From: Halobacteriales archaeon QH_10_70_21
GTDB taxonomy: Archaea > Halobacteriota > Halobacteria > Halobacteriales > Haloarculaceae
Assembly (NCBI GenBank): GCA_003021325.1
Contig: PXQM01000046.1
Coordinates: 1-6,179, forward strand
Reading direction: 5' to 3'
DNA: 6,179 nt
The position numbers were made by a program, and so were the translations under genes. Every line of letters starts with the position of its first letter. The stretch's first letter is position 1. The notes beneath the pieces were generated by a model. It made no database searches and was not told the DNA's origin. It saw only the letters and a list, made by a program, of their open reading frames with translations. Of the stretch, positions 1 through 5,413 are shown in pieces.

Positions 1-858
1 CCGTCCGGCGACTACTGCGAGTACCGCACCGCGGCCGCCGACTACGTCGGCTGCGAGGGACCCCAGGTGATACCGACCGCCGGCGGCCTGGCCGCGATCC
101 GGCTCGCGGTCGCCACCACCGTCCGGCCGGGGGAGACCGCGGTCGTCCCGTACCCGAGCTTCGGCGAGTACGCCCGCGAGGTCCGCCTCCAGGGCGGGGT
201 TCCGGAGTTCGTCCCCTGGGAGGAGGTTCCCAGGACCGACCCCGCGGGCCACGCGCTGGTCGTCGTCTGCAACCCGAACAACCCGACCGGGGGCGCCTAC
301 GACCCCGGCCGGCTCCGGGCGTACGCCGACCGCTGCCGGGAGGCGGGGACGCCCCTGCTCGCCGACGAGGCCTTCCTCGGGTTCACCGACGAGCCGTCGC
401 TGGCCGGCCACGACGGCGCGGTCGTCGCGCGCTCGCTGACCAAGCTGTTCGGCCTGCCCGGGCTCCGGGCCGGGTTCGCCGTCGCGACCGGCGAGCACCG
501 CGACCGGCTCGACACCGCCCGGCAGGCCTGGGGGCTGGGCACGCCGGCAGCCTGCGTCGGCGTCCACTGTATGCGACAGGAGGGGTTCGTCCCGGAGACG
601 CGCGAGCGCGTCACCCGGGAGCGCGAGCGGATGCGCGGGCGGCTCGCGGCGCGGTTCGACGTCCACCCGTCGGAGGCCCCGTTCCTGTTGCTCGACGTCG
701 GCACCAGCGGGGCGGTCGACGACCTCCGCGGGGCGGTCCGGGAGCACGACATCGCCGTCCGGGACGCCCGCACGTTCCGCGGGCTCGACCGGCACGTCCG
801 CGTGGCGGTGCGCCGCCCACGCGAGAACGACCGGCTGCTGGACGCGCTCGATGTGTGA
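1..858 (+). CDS. cobD: CobD-type threonine-phosphate decarboxylase / histidinol-phosphate-aminotransferase-like PLP enzyme (5' end outside window)
   Basis: The frame is open from the first base, so the N-terminus (roughly 50 residues, given the usual 330-360) lies upstream; 285 residues are visible. It is a fold-type I PLP enzyme. The motif CNPNNPTGG is at visible residues ~90-98, ADEAFLGF (the Asp that contacts the pyridine nitrogen) at ~121-128, and SLTKLFGLPGLRAGF at ~145-159. Lys148 (codon 442-444) is the expected Schiff-base lysine. HVRVAVRRP near the C-terminus carries the substrate-carboxylate arginine. CobD decarboxylates L-threonine O-3-phosphate to (R)-1-amino-2-propanol O-2-phosphate, the aminopropanol linker of cobalamin; HisC is the closest paralog. 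I prefer CobD over HisC because the next gene, overlapping by 8 nt, is a CbiZ cobinamide-salvage enzyme, so the pair reads as a cobalamin operon. Function by family and context, not proven. Confidence 0.82.
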   Translation, partial: PSGDYCEYRTAAADYVGCEGPQVIPTAGGLAAIRLAVATTVRPGETAVVPYPSFGEYAREVRLQGGVPEFVPWEEVPRTDPAGHALVVVCNPNNPTGGAYDPGRLRAYADRCREAGTPLLADEAFLGFTDEPSLAGHDGAVVARSLTKLFGLPGLRAGFAVATGEHRDRLDTARQAWGLGTPAACVGVHCMRQEGFVPETRERVTRERERMRGRLAARFDVHPSEAPFLLLDVGTSGAVDDLRGAVREHDIAVRDARTFRGLDRHVRVAVRRPRENDRLLDALDV

Positions 859-1411
859 GACGACCCGCGCGGCCGGAGTCTGCCGCCTCGCGCTGTCGGG
901 CCGGTGGCTCGCCACCGGGACGGGTGGCGGCTACCGGGACGGCGAGGCCGGGTACATCGTCTCGGTCCCCGACGGGTTCGAGCGCACCGACCTCGAGGCC
1001 TACGCCGCCGAGCGCCTCGATGCGGCCGGGTTCGCGCGGGACGGCCCGGTCCTCCTGACCGGCGTCGACGCGGACAGGGCGCGGGGCGCCCGTACCGGGC
1101 CGGTCACCGTGGTTGTCACCACCGGGCTCTCGAACCCCGCGCGGTTACCCGTCGACTCCGACAATCCGGACCGGGAGTCCCCCGCCGCGGGCACCGGGGA
1201 GCGCCCGCCCGGAACGGTCAACCTCCTCGTCGCCACGCCGCGGGGGCTGTCCGACGGGACGCTCGCGACGCTGCTGGCGACCGCCGTCGAGGCGAAGACC
1301 GCGACGTTGCAGGCGGCCACTGGCTTCTCCGGCACGACAACCGACGCGGTCGCGGTCGGGTCGGGCGCTGGCGACCCGGCCGAGTTCGCCGGCAGCGCGA
1401 CCGACCTCGGC
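851..1411 (+). pseudogene. cbiZ: CbiZ-type adenosylcobinamide amidohydrolase, C-terminally truncated at a gene junction
   Basis: The ATG at 851 overlaps the end of cobD by 8 nt (ATGTGTGA), implying translational coupling. About 187 residues read as CbiZ: a WLATGTGGGY segment near residue 19, GFERTDLEAYAAERL at ~42-56, the TGLSNP motif near 90, TVNLLVATPRGLSDG at ~122-136, EAKTATL at 147-153, GTTTDAVAV at 161-169 and PAEFAGSATDLG at 176-187. CbiZ cleaves the aminopropanol side chain from adenosylcobinamide to give adenosylcobyric acid, the archaeal salvage route that feeds CbiB. Family members continue for a few dozen residues after this point. Here the reading stops being CbiZ-like at ~1411; the same frame stays open to 1777 but encodes an Arg/Pro-rich shadow of the downstream gene read out of frame. 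The catalytic core may be nearly complete, but the C-terminal helix is lost. Deletion and assembly join are both possible. Confidence 0.72.
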
Positions 1412-1709
1412 GCTGCGGGACATCGGCTTCGAGACGAAAATAAAGGAGATCAAGACGTTCGCCAACGGCAGCCAGAAGGCCAACTGGGACCTGGGGATGT
1501 GTCTCGACGCGGTGACGCTGGCCTCGAAGGTCGATACGGTCGTGCTGTGCAGCGGCGACGGCGACTTCGAGCGGCTCTGTACGCACCTCCGCCACGAGGG
1601 GGTCCGGACGGAGGTGATCGGCTTCGGCTCCTCGACGGCCGAGGAACTGGTCGATGCCGCCGACTCCTTCGTCGACATGAGCGAAAACGAGAAGCGCTAC
1701 CTGCTGTGA
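1410..1709 (+). pseudogene. C-terminal fragment of a LabA/NYN (PIN-like) domain protein
   Basis: From ALRDIGFETK (1410) to the stop at 1707-1709 there are 99 residues typical of the C-terminal two thirds of haloarchaeal NYN/LabA/DUF88 proteins. These include KANWDLGMCLDAV (~residues 23-35, with acidic Asp27 and Asp33), LCSGDGDFERL (46-56, the GDGDF signature), HEGVRTEVIGF and AEELVDAADSFVDM. NYN domains are PIN-like folds, often putative metal-dependent RNases. The N-terminal strand carrying the first conserved Asp (usually an xDxxN motif) is absent. The reading frame (frame 3) upstream of 1410 is an Arg/Ser/Pro-rich shadow of cbiZ. No native start, ribosome binding site or promoter was found at the junction, and the nearest ATG (1498) falls inside the domain. 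It probably does not give a functional product as it stands. It converges with the DUF4013 gene, leaving one base between stops. Confidence 0.75.
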
Positions 1710-1710
1710 G

Positions 1711-2418
1711 CTACACCGGCGTCTCGTCGAACCCGGCCGAGCCGCCCGCGTCGCCGGCGCCGGTTGCCTCCAGGTAGCCATCGGCCCAGAGGTTGCTCGC
1801 GACGATGAAGGCGTAGAAATTGAGGAACACGCCGATGATTACCCCCAGGAACGGGATGATGTTGAGGAACCCGGTGACGATGCTGACGCCGATGAAGATG
1901 CCGACCGAAATCAGCCATGGCACGGCGAAATCACCGCTGAGACCGACGTCCTTGATGGTCCCGATGTCGAAGGCCGCACCGAAGCTGTCCTCGTGGACGA
2001 AGTTGACGACGCCGACGACGGCGAAGTAGCCGAACACCAGCGACAGCACGAACGAGACGAGCAGCCCGAGTACCAGCGTCCCGGCGCCGGCCGCGGCACC
2101 CGCGTCGCCGCCAGTGACCACGGCGGTGGCCGCGGTCCCGACGGTGAGGAACATCACCGCGAGCGGAATGATCAGGTAGATCAGCGTGATGCCGACGAAC
2201 TTCAGGCCCTCGACGATGAGCCCGCCCCAGTCGCCGAACGACGGCGGCTCCGGGTCCCCCTCGAGGTTCGCCTGTATCGCGCGGACGACGTATCCGTACC
2301 CGATGAACGCCGGGATGATGAGGAAGCTGAACAGGAACATCGCCCCACCGATGAGCACGGTTACCACCCAATCGTCGCTTTCCATAGGATACGTTATCGC
2401 GTCTTCTATCGACGACAT
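1711..2418 (-). CDS. DUF4013 multi-pass membrane protein
   Basis: 235 residues, largely hydrophobic. Predicted membrane segments lie at about 18-48 (possibly a long or kinked helix), 72-98, 110-140, 168-190 and 190-212. After the first segment comes a polar stretch, GYGYVVRAIQANLEGD-PEPPSF-DW (40-64), which is the recognisable part of DUF4013: an Arg-containing helix end, a Gly/Pro-rich loop and an aromatic W before the next helix. The family is common in haloarchaea, sits in the cytoplasmic membrane and has no established function; I do not assign one. The C-terminal ~20 residues are a Gly/Ala/Glu tail. The ATG at 2418 is supported by a TATA box that would place the transcript start only a few nt upstream, so the mRNA is essentially leaderless. 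Its 3' end abuts the NYN fragment (one base apart), leaving no room for separate terminators. Confidence 0.85.
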   Translation of the reverse strand: MSSIEDAITYPMESDDWVVTVLIGGAMFLFSFLIIPAFIGYGYVVRAIQANLEGDPEPPSFGDWGGLIVEGLKFVGITLIYLIIPLAVMFLTVGTAATAVVTGGDAGAAAGAGTLVLGLLVSFVLSLVFGYFAVVGVVNFVHEDSFGAAFDIGTIKDVGLSGDFAVPWLISVGIFIGVSIVTGFLNIIPFLGVIIGVFLNFYAFIVASNLWADGYLEATGAGDAGGSAGFDETPV

Positions 2419-2442
2419 GGGGGCAGCTCTATCCGGAAGGAA

Positions 2443-2452
2443 CTTATAAATA
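2443..2452 (-). promoter_or_regulatory. TATA box of the DUF4013 gene
   Basis: Read on the minus strand this is TATTTATAAG, a near-consensus haloarchaeal TATA element and the clearest in the window. Its centre is about 29 nt before the ATG at 2418, so transcription would begin about 3 nt before the start codon. No Shine-Dalgarno is present between it and the ATG, which fits leaderless initiation. Confidence 0.75.
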
Positions 2453-2576
2453 CTGGGGACCGTACCGGTATGTAGCCGGGGTACAGGTGGGTTCTACGGG
2501 CCGTTGCTATCCGCCGGGTTACACGATGGACCGTTCGACGCCGTCGGTCGGTCGGCGCGGTCCCCCGTTCGGGTCG
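2453..2576. other. Intergenic region between M20 gene end and DUF4013 promoter
   Basis: About 120 nt of GC-rich sequence after the M20 stop (minus strand). It contains a short GGTC tandem (about three copies around 2541-2553) and no convincing hairpin, T-run terminator, small ORF or tRNA. It may hold upstream BRE or regulator sites for the DUF4013 promoter, but none can be recognised. Confidence 0.4.
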
Positions 2577-3851
2577 CTACGGCGGGCTCCGGCTCGTCTC
2601 GACGATGGCCTCGCTCAGCACGTCGACGCCCAGCGCGATGGTCTCCTCGTCGACGTCGAATGTCGCGGTGTGGTGGCCGCCGGGGTGGTCGGTCCCGAGG
2701 CCGACGTAGGTGGCGAGGCCGCCCCCTTCCTGGACCCGCTTCATGAGGAACGTCGCGTCCTCGCTGCCGCCCAACTCGCCGCGGCGGGTCGCCCGGTCGA
2801 CGTCCGGGTGGGCCTTCGAGGCCTCGTGGACGACGTCGACCAGCTCGGCGTCGCTCTCGGCGGAGGGTGCCTCGCCCTCGACGTCGATCTCCACCTCGCA
2901 GTCGTGCGAGAGGGCAGCGCCCTCGAGGACCTTCCGGGCGCGCTCGAAGGTGAAATCCCGAATCTCGGTTGTCTCGCCGCGGGCCTCGCCGTGGATGAAC
3001 GCCCCCTCGGGGATGATGTTGGAGGCAGTGCCGCCGCCGACCCGGCCGGCGTTGATACGGGAGGCGCCGTCGCTGTGTCTCGGAATCCCGTAGAGGTTGC
3101 CGACGGCGGTGGCCATCGCCTGGACGGCGTTGCGGCCCTCCTCGGGGCGGGCGCCGGCGTGGCCCGGTTCGCCCTCGAAGCTCGCGTAGAACTGCGTCAC
3201 CGCGAGGATGCCGCCGACGCCGGCGACCACCTCCCCGGTCGGGAAATCGAGGCCGACGTGGAGCGCGTAGAGGTACTCGACGTCGTCGAGGTGGCCGGAC
3301 TCGACCATCGGCTTGCCGCCGCCGATGACCTCCTCGGCCGGCTGGAAGAACACCTTCAGCGTCCCGGAGAAGTCGCTGTCAGCGACCGCCTCGAGGACGC
3401 CGACGCCGATGGTCGCGTGGGCGTCGTGGCCGCAGGCGTGCATCGCCCCCGTCTCCGAGCGGAACCCCTCCCTGGCGGGGACGTGGTCGTCGGCGGTCGA
3501 CTCCTCGCGCGGCAGGGCGTCGATGTCGACCCGGAGGCCGACGGTCGGGCCCTCTCCCATCTCGAGGGTGGCGATACAGCCCGTCCAGCCGCCCGCCATC
3601 CGCTCGAGGAGGTCCGGGTCGGCGCCGGCCTCGCGGGCCAGCTCGTGCCACTCCTCGAGTTCGGCGTCCGCCGGAACCGAGAGGCGCGTGTCGGCGAGGA
3701 CGTCGCGACCGACGAGGTAGTCGTCGACGCCGATTCGCTCGAGCTCCGAAACGACGCGCGCGGTCGTCCAGAACTCCTTCCAGGCGGGTTCGGGGTGGCG
3801 GTGCAGCTCGCGTCGCAGCTCGACGAGACGCTCGTCGCGGTCCGTGCTCAT
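2577..3851 (-). CDS. M20-family metal-dependent amidohydrolase, AbgA-like
   Basis: 424 residues from the preferred ATG at 3851. It is a di-metal peptidase/amidohydrolase of the M20 carboxypeptidase-like group. Visible features are ELHRHPEPAWKEF (15-27), VDIDALP (108-114), MHACGHDAH (137-145, with ligands Cys140 and His142), FQPAEE (169-174, catalytic Glu173 and ligand Glu174), the lid/dimerisation part GHAGARPEEGRNA (230-242), GGSEDATFLM (361-370) and the C-terminal GGHH (391-394). The spacer VGRDVLADTRLSVPADAELEEW (long insert at 47-68) and the SEDAT and HSDGASRIN motifs match AbgA (p-aminobenzoyl-glutamate hydrolase subunit A) better than plain hippurate or IAA-amino-acid hydrolases. The likely reaction is hydrolysis of an N-acyl or aminoacyl amide bond in the cytoplasm; the substrate is not known. 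An in-frame ATG at 3878 exists, but the TATA-like element lies over it, so 3851 is chosen. No AbgB partner is visible here. Confidence 0.85.
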   Translation of the reverse strand: MSTDRDERLVELRRELHRHPEPAWKEFWTTARVVSELERIGVDDYLVGRDVLADTRLSVPADAELEEWHELAREAGADPDLLERMAGGWTGCIATLEMGEGPTVGLRVDIDALPREESTADDHVPAREGFRSETGAMHACGHDAHATIGVGVLEAVADSDFSGTLKVFFQPAEEVIGGGKPMVESGHLDDVEYLYALHVGLDFPTGEVVAGVGGILAVTQFYASFEGEPGHAGARPEEGRNAVQAMATAVGNLYGIPRHSDGASRINAGRVGGGTASNIIPEGAFIHGEARGETTEIRDFTFERARKVLEGAALSHDCEVEIDVEGEAPSAESDAELVDVVHEASKAHPDVDRATRRGELGGSEDATFLMKRVQEGGGLATYVGLGTDHPGGHHTATFDVDEETIALGVDVLSEAIVETSRSPP

Positions 3852-3874
3852 ACCGGACCCCAGGCGGCGCGTCG

Positions 3875-3881
3875 ACATAAG
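3875..3881 (-). promoter_or_regulatory. TATA-like element of the M20 amidohydrolase gene
   Basis: The minus strand reads CTTATGT, the only A/T-rich patch in this GC-rich stretch, centred 27 nt before the ATG at 3851. That spacing predicts a leaderless transcript starting at or next to this ATG. It also argues against the upstream in-frame ATG at 3878, which is inside the element. Confidence 0.45.
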
Positions 3882-3985
3882 CGTCGGGCGTCACCGGGAC
3901 GGACGACGGTCCAGCGGGGACGACGGCGGGGCGCCGGAGCGGCGCGACTCGATACCCTCTTTGACGCCGGGAGGATACGTCGGGT

Positions 3986-4477
3986 ATGGACCCCCCCGTC
4001 TCCCGGCGCCGGCTGCTCTGGGGCGCCGCAGCCGGCGGTGCCGCGCTGGCCGGCTGTGGCGATCCGCCGCGGCGTACCTCCAGAGCGGTCCTCGTCACGA
4101 ACGCGACGGACGCGGAGTTCACGGTCACGGTCCGTATCTACGACCTGCCTGAAGGAGCCGTGACCGCGGCGCCGACGGCGACGCCGACGGAGCGCGGCAG
4201 CGATGACGGGACCGCTACGGGGACGACGACGCCGACGGACGCCGGGCTGCGCCCGCCGACCGACGAGCTCGAGGAGGTGCTCGTCGACCGCAAGACGCTC
4301 GCCCCCGAGGAGGGGTTCGGTATCCCCGGCGAGGGGCTGCCGGGAGGGCCCCTCCGGGTGCGGGTGACGACGACCGACGGGCAGTCGGACAGCCACGACT
4401 GGGTGCGGGTGGACGAGCGCTCGACGCTGGACGCCAGAATCGCGGAGAACGCGGTGCGGTTCACGGAGCTGGACTAG
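3986..4477 (+). CDS. Small Tat-exported lipoprotein of unknown function
   Basis: 163 residues. The N-terminus SRRRLLWGAAAGGAALAGC has a twin-arginine motif (RRR at 7-9 followed by LLW), a short hydrophobic stretch and a lipobox LAGC with Cys24. That indicates Tat export and lipid anchoring on the outer face of the membrane, the usual route for haloarchaeal lipoproteins. The mature part begins with a beta-rich segment (VLVTNATDAEFTVTVRIYD, 35-53). A Thr/Pro/Ala/Gly low-complexity insert follows at about 58-92, possibly O-glycosylated. A second beta-rich segment (98-163) contains FGIPGEGLPGGPLRVRVTTT and SHDWVRVDER. The pattern resembles a small Ig-like beta-sandwich with a disordered insert, but I do not recognise a named family. 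The ATG at 3986 fits the signal peptide directly. A GGGAGG at 3969-3974 is rather far (11 nt) for a ribosome binding site, and only a weak A/T patch (CTCTTTGA, ~3957-3964) sits at promoter distance. Confidence 0.75.
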   Translation: MDPPVSRRRLLWGAAAGGAALAGCGDPPRRTSRAVLVTNATDAEFTVTVRIYDLPEGAVTAAPTATPTERGSDDGTATGTTTPTDAGLRPPTDELEEVLVDRKTLAPEEGFGIPGEGLPGGPLRVRVTTTDGQSDSHDWVRVDERSTLDARIAENAVRFTELD

Positions 4478-4803
4478 CGGCCGTCGGGCGCGGAGACCCG
4501 CTCGACATCGACGTCGAGGTGGACCCCGTCCGGCCGCGGCTCCGCTGCGACCATACGGGCGAAGTCGTCGTGGCCGACGACCTCCATCCGCCGGGTGTAG
4601 ACCGTGTAGCGCCACGGCGAGAAGCGGGCCCCCGAGGCTGAGAGCCGCTTGGACTGGGGGACGCTCCGGTCGACGGGCGACTCCGCGTGCGGGCCCTTCA
4701 GCTCGACGCCCTTGCGCTCGGCGCGCTCCTTGATGTCCCCGGCAACGCGCTCGAGGACGGCCCGGTCGCCGCTCTGGAGCGTCAGGGTGGTGACGAAGGG
4801 CAT
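4474..4803 (-). CDS. Ribosomal protein S10 (uS10) paralog
   Basis: 109 residues from the ATG at 4803 (MPFVTTLTLQSGDRAVL). The layout follows uS10: beta strand, helix DRAVLERVAGDIKERAERKG (13-32), a GPH-x-P loop with VPQSKRL (48-54) in place of the usual PTKR loop, WRYTVYTRRMEVVG (64-77) as the second and third strands, and an acidic C-terminal strand GVHLDVDVERV. uS10 is about 100 residues, so this is full length. The sequence is too divergent from a standard archaeal S10 (normally beside the EF-1A gene) to be the main copy; it matches the second S10-like protein found in haloarchaea. It might be a ribosome-associated or alternative S10, or have a non-ribosomal role. An in-frame ATG at 4854 would add 17 residues (PPSIGAFLFVERPRPY) that precede the natural S10 start and overlap the promoter patch, so it is rejected. 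Its stop overlaps the lipoprotein stop within CTAG. Confidence 0.78.
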   Translation of the reverse strand: MPFVTTLTLQSGDRAVLERVAGDIKERAERKGVELKGPHAESPVDRSVPQSKRLSASGARFSPWRYTVYTRRMEVVGHDDFARMVAAEPRPDGVHLDVDVERVSAPDGR

Positions 4804-4826
4804 GTACGGTCGTGGACGCTCGACGA

Positions 4827-4834
4827 ACAAAAAC
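4827..4834 (-). promoter_or_regulatory. TATA-like A/T patch upstream of the S10 paralog
   Basis: The minus strand reads TTTTTGTT, centred about 27 nt before the ATG at 4803, the distance expected for a leaderless haloarchaeal transcript. It is not a strong consensus, but it is the only A/T-rich stretch in this part and it supports the shorter start over the one at 4854. Confidence 0.4.
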
Positions 4835-4921
4835 GCACCTATCGACGGGGGCAACCGGACGGAAACGCGTCGGTCGACGGGGGTCGGGAGACCGCGCCCC
4901 TCGAGGCGGCCGCCGTCCGAT

Positions 4922-4931
4922 ATCCATTTAC
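4922..4931 (+). promoter_or_regulatory. TATA-like element upstream of the Nudix gene
   Basis: ATCCATTTAC lies about 28 nt before the ATG at 4956 in an otherwise GC-rich gap and has the usual spacing for a leaderless start. Together with the patch at 4827-4834 it marks the 152-nt region between 4803 and 4956 as a divergent promoter region. Confidence 0.45.
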
Positions 4932-4955
4932 CGTACGACCCTGTACGTGGCGGTT

Positions 4956-5381
4956 ATGATAGAGGCCACGAGCGCGGGAGCCATCCTCTTTCGCGACACG
5001 CGTGGCCGGCGCGAGTACCTGCTGTTGAAGTCCCGTCCCGGCGACTGGGAGTTCCCCAAAGGCGGCGTCGAGGGCGAGGAGGAACTCCAGCAGACCGCCA
5101 TCCGCGAGGTGAAAGAGGAGGCCGGAATCGACGACTTCCGGCTCTTGGACGGCTTCCGAGAGGACTACGACTACGTGTTCGAGGCGAGCGGCAAGACCAT
5201 CCACAAGACCGTCCACCTGTTCGTCGCGAAATCCTACGAGGCGTCCGCCGAGCTCTCCGAGGAACACCGCGACATGCAGTGGCGCGACTACGAGCAGGCC
5301 ATCAACACCATCACCCAGGACGGCCCCCGGGAGATTCTGGAGGACGCCGACGAGTTCATCGACGAGAACTACGACGGGTAG
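4956..5381 (+). CDS. Nudix hydrolase, bis(5'-nucleosyl)-tetraphosphatase-like
   Basis: 141 residues. The complete Nudix box spans residues 36-58: G36-x5-E42-x7-REVKEEAG-I58, with the REVKEE glutamates coordinating Mg2+. Before it, ATSAGAILFR (4-13) and YLLLKSRPGDWEFPKGG (21-37) are the strand and WEFPKG motif typical of Ap4A (diadenosine tetraphosphate) hydrolases. After it come KTVHLFVAKSYE and EEHRDMQW-DYEQA (Trp near the substrate site), then a C-terminal helix. The likely reaction is asymmetric cleavage of Ap4A or related nucleoside polyphosphates in the cytosol; mRNA decapping or other nucleotide substrates cannot be excluded. The ATG at 4956 was chosen because MIEATSAGAI is the family N-terminus and a TATA-like patch sits 28 nt upstream. 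The frame is open further upstream (to 4812), but that extension is Arg-rich and unlike the protein. Confidence 0.85.
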   Translation: MIEATSAGAILFRDTRGRREYLLLKSRPGDWEFPKGGVEGEEELQQTAIREVKEEAGIDDFRLLDGFREDYDYVFEASGKTIHKTVHLFVAKSYEASAELSEEHRDMQWRDYEQAINTITQDGPREILEDADEFIDENYDG

Positions 5382-5413
5382 CGCGACGGCCGGGGGCCCT
5401 CGGCGGACCCCGC

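Noticed and set aside
1400..1420. Programmed ribosomal frameshift or simple one-base sequencing error joining CbiZ and NYN
   Set aside because: A frameshift alone cannot explain it, because the NYN protein lacks its N-terminal third and CbiZ lacks its C-terminus. No slippery run or downstream structure is evident.
1434..1455. A/T-rich stretch ACGAAAATAAAGGAG as a promoter plus ribosome binding site for a shortened NYN gene
   Set aside because: It encodes the conserved TKIKE residues of the NYN domain, and the nearest ATG (1498) is over 40 nt downstream inside a conserved segment, so it is more likely coding sequence only.
2538..2556. Short GGTC tandem (GTCGGTCGGTCGG) as a regulatory repeat or array
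   Set aside because: Only about three copies of a 4-nt unit in GC-rich intergenic DNA; this is within chance expectation and has no CRISPR-like spacing.
3851..3878. M20 start at the upstream ATG (3878)
   Set aside because: It would add nine residues (MSTRRLGSG) and place the start inside the TATA-like element; the ATG at 3851 has correct leaderless spacing.
2487..4163. 558-codon open frame on the plus strand across the M20 gene
   Set aside because: It is the antisense shadow of the M20 amidohydrolase, caused by GC-rich third positions. It has no recognisable domain, while the opposite strand has a complete set of M20 motifs.
4803..4854. S10 paralog start at 4854
   Set aside because: The extra 17 residues precede the natural S10 beginning MPFVTTLTL and cover the probable promoter.
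3848..4927. Long minus-strand open frame across the lipoprotein and S10 paralog
   Set aside because: The translation is dominated by Arg and Pro runs, the reverse of the acidic composition of the true proteins, and overlaps two better supported genes.
5382..5413. GC-rich GGCCGGGGGCCC between the Nudix gene and the kinase as a terminator hairpin
   Set aside because: Weak palindromic character with no following T-run; archaeal terminators depend on T-rich tracts, and none is present.
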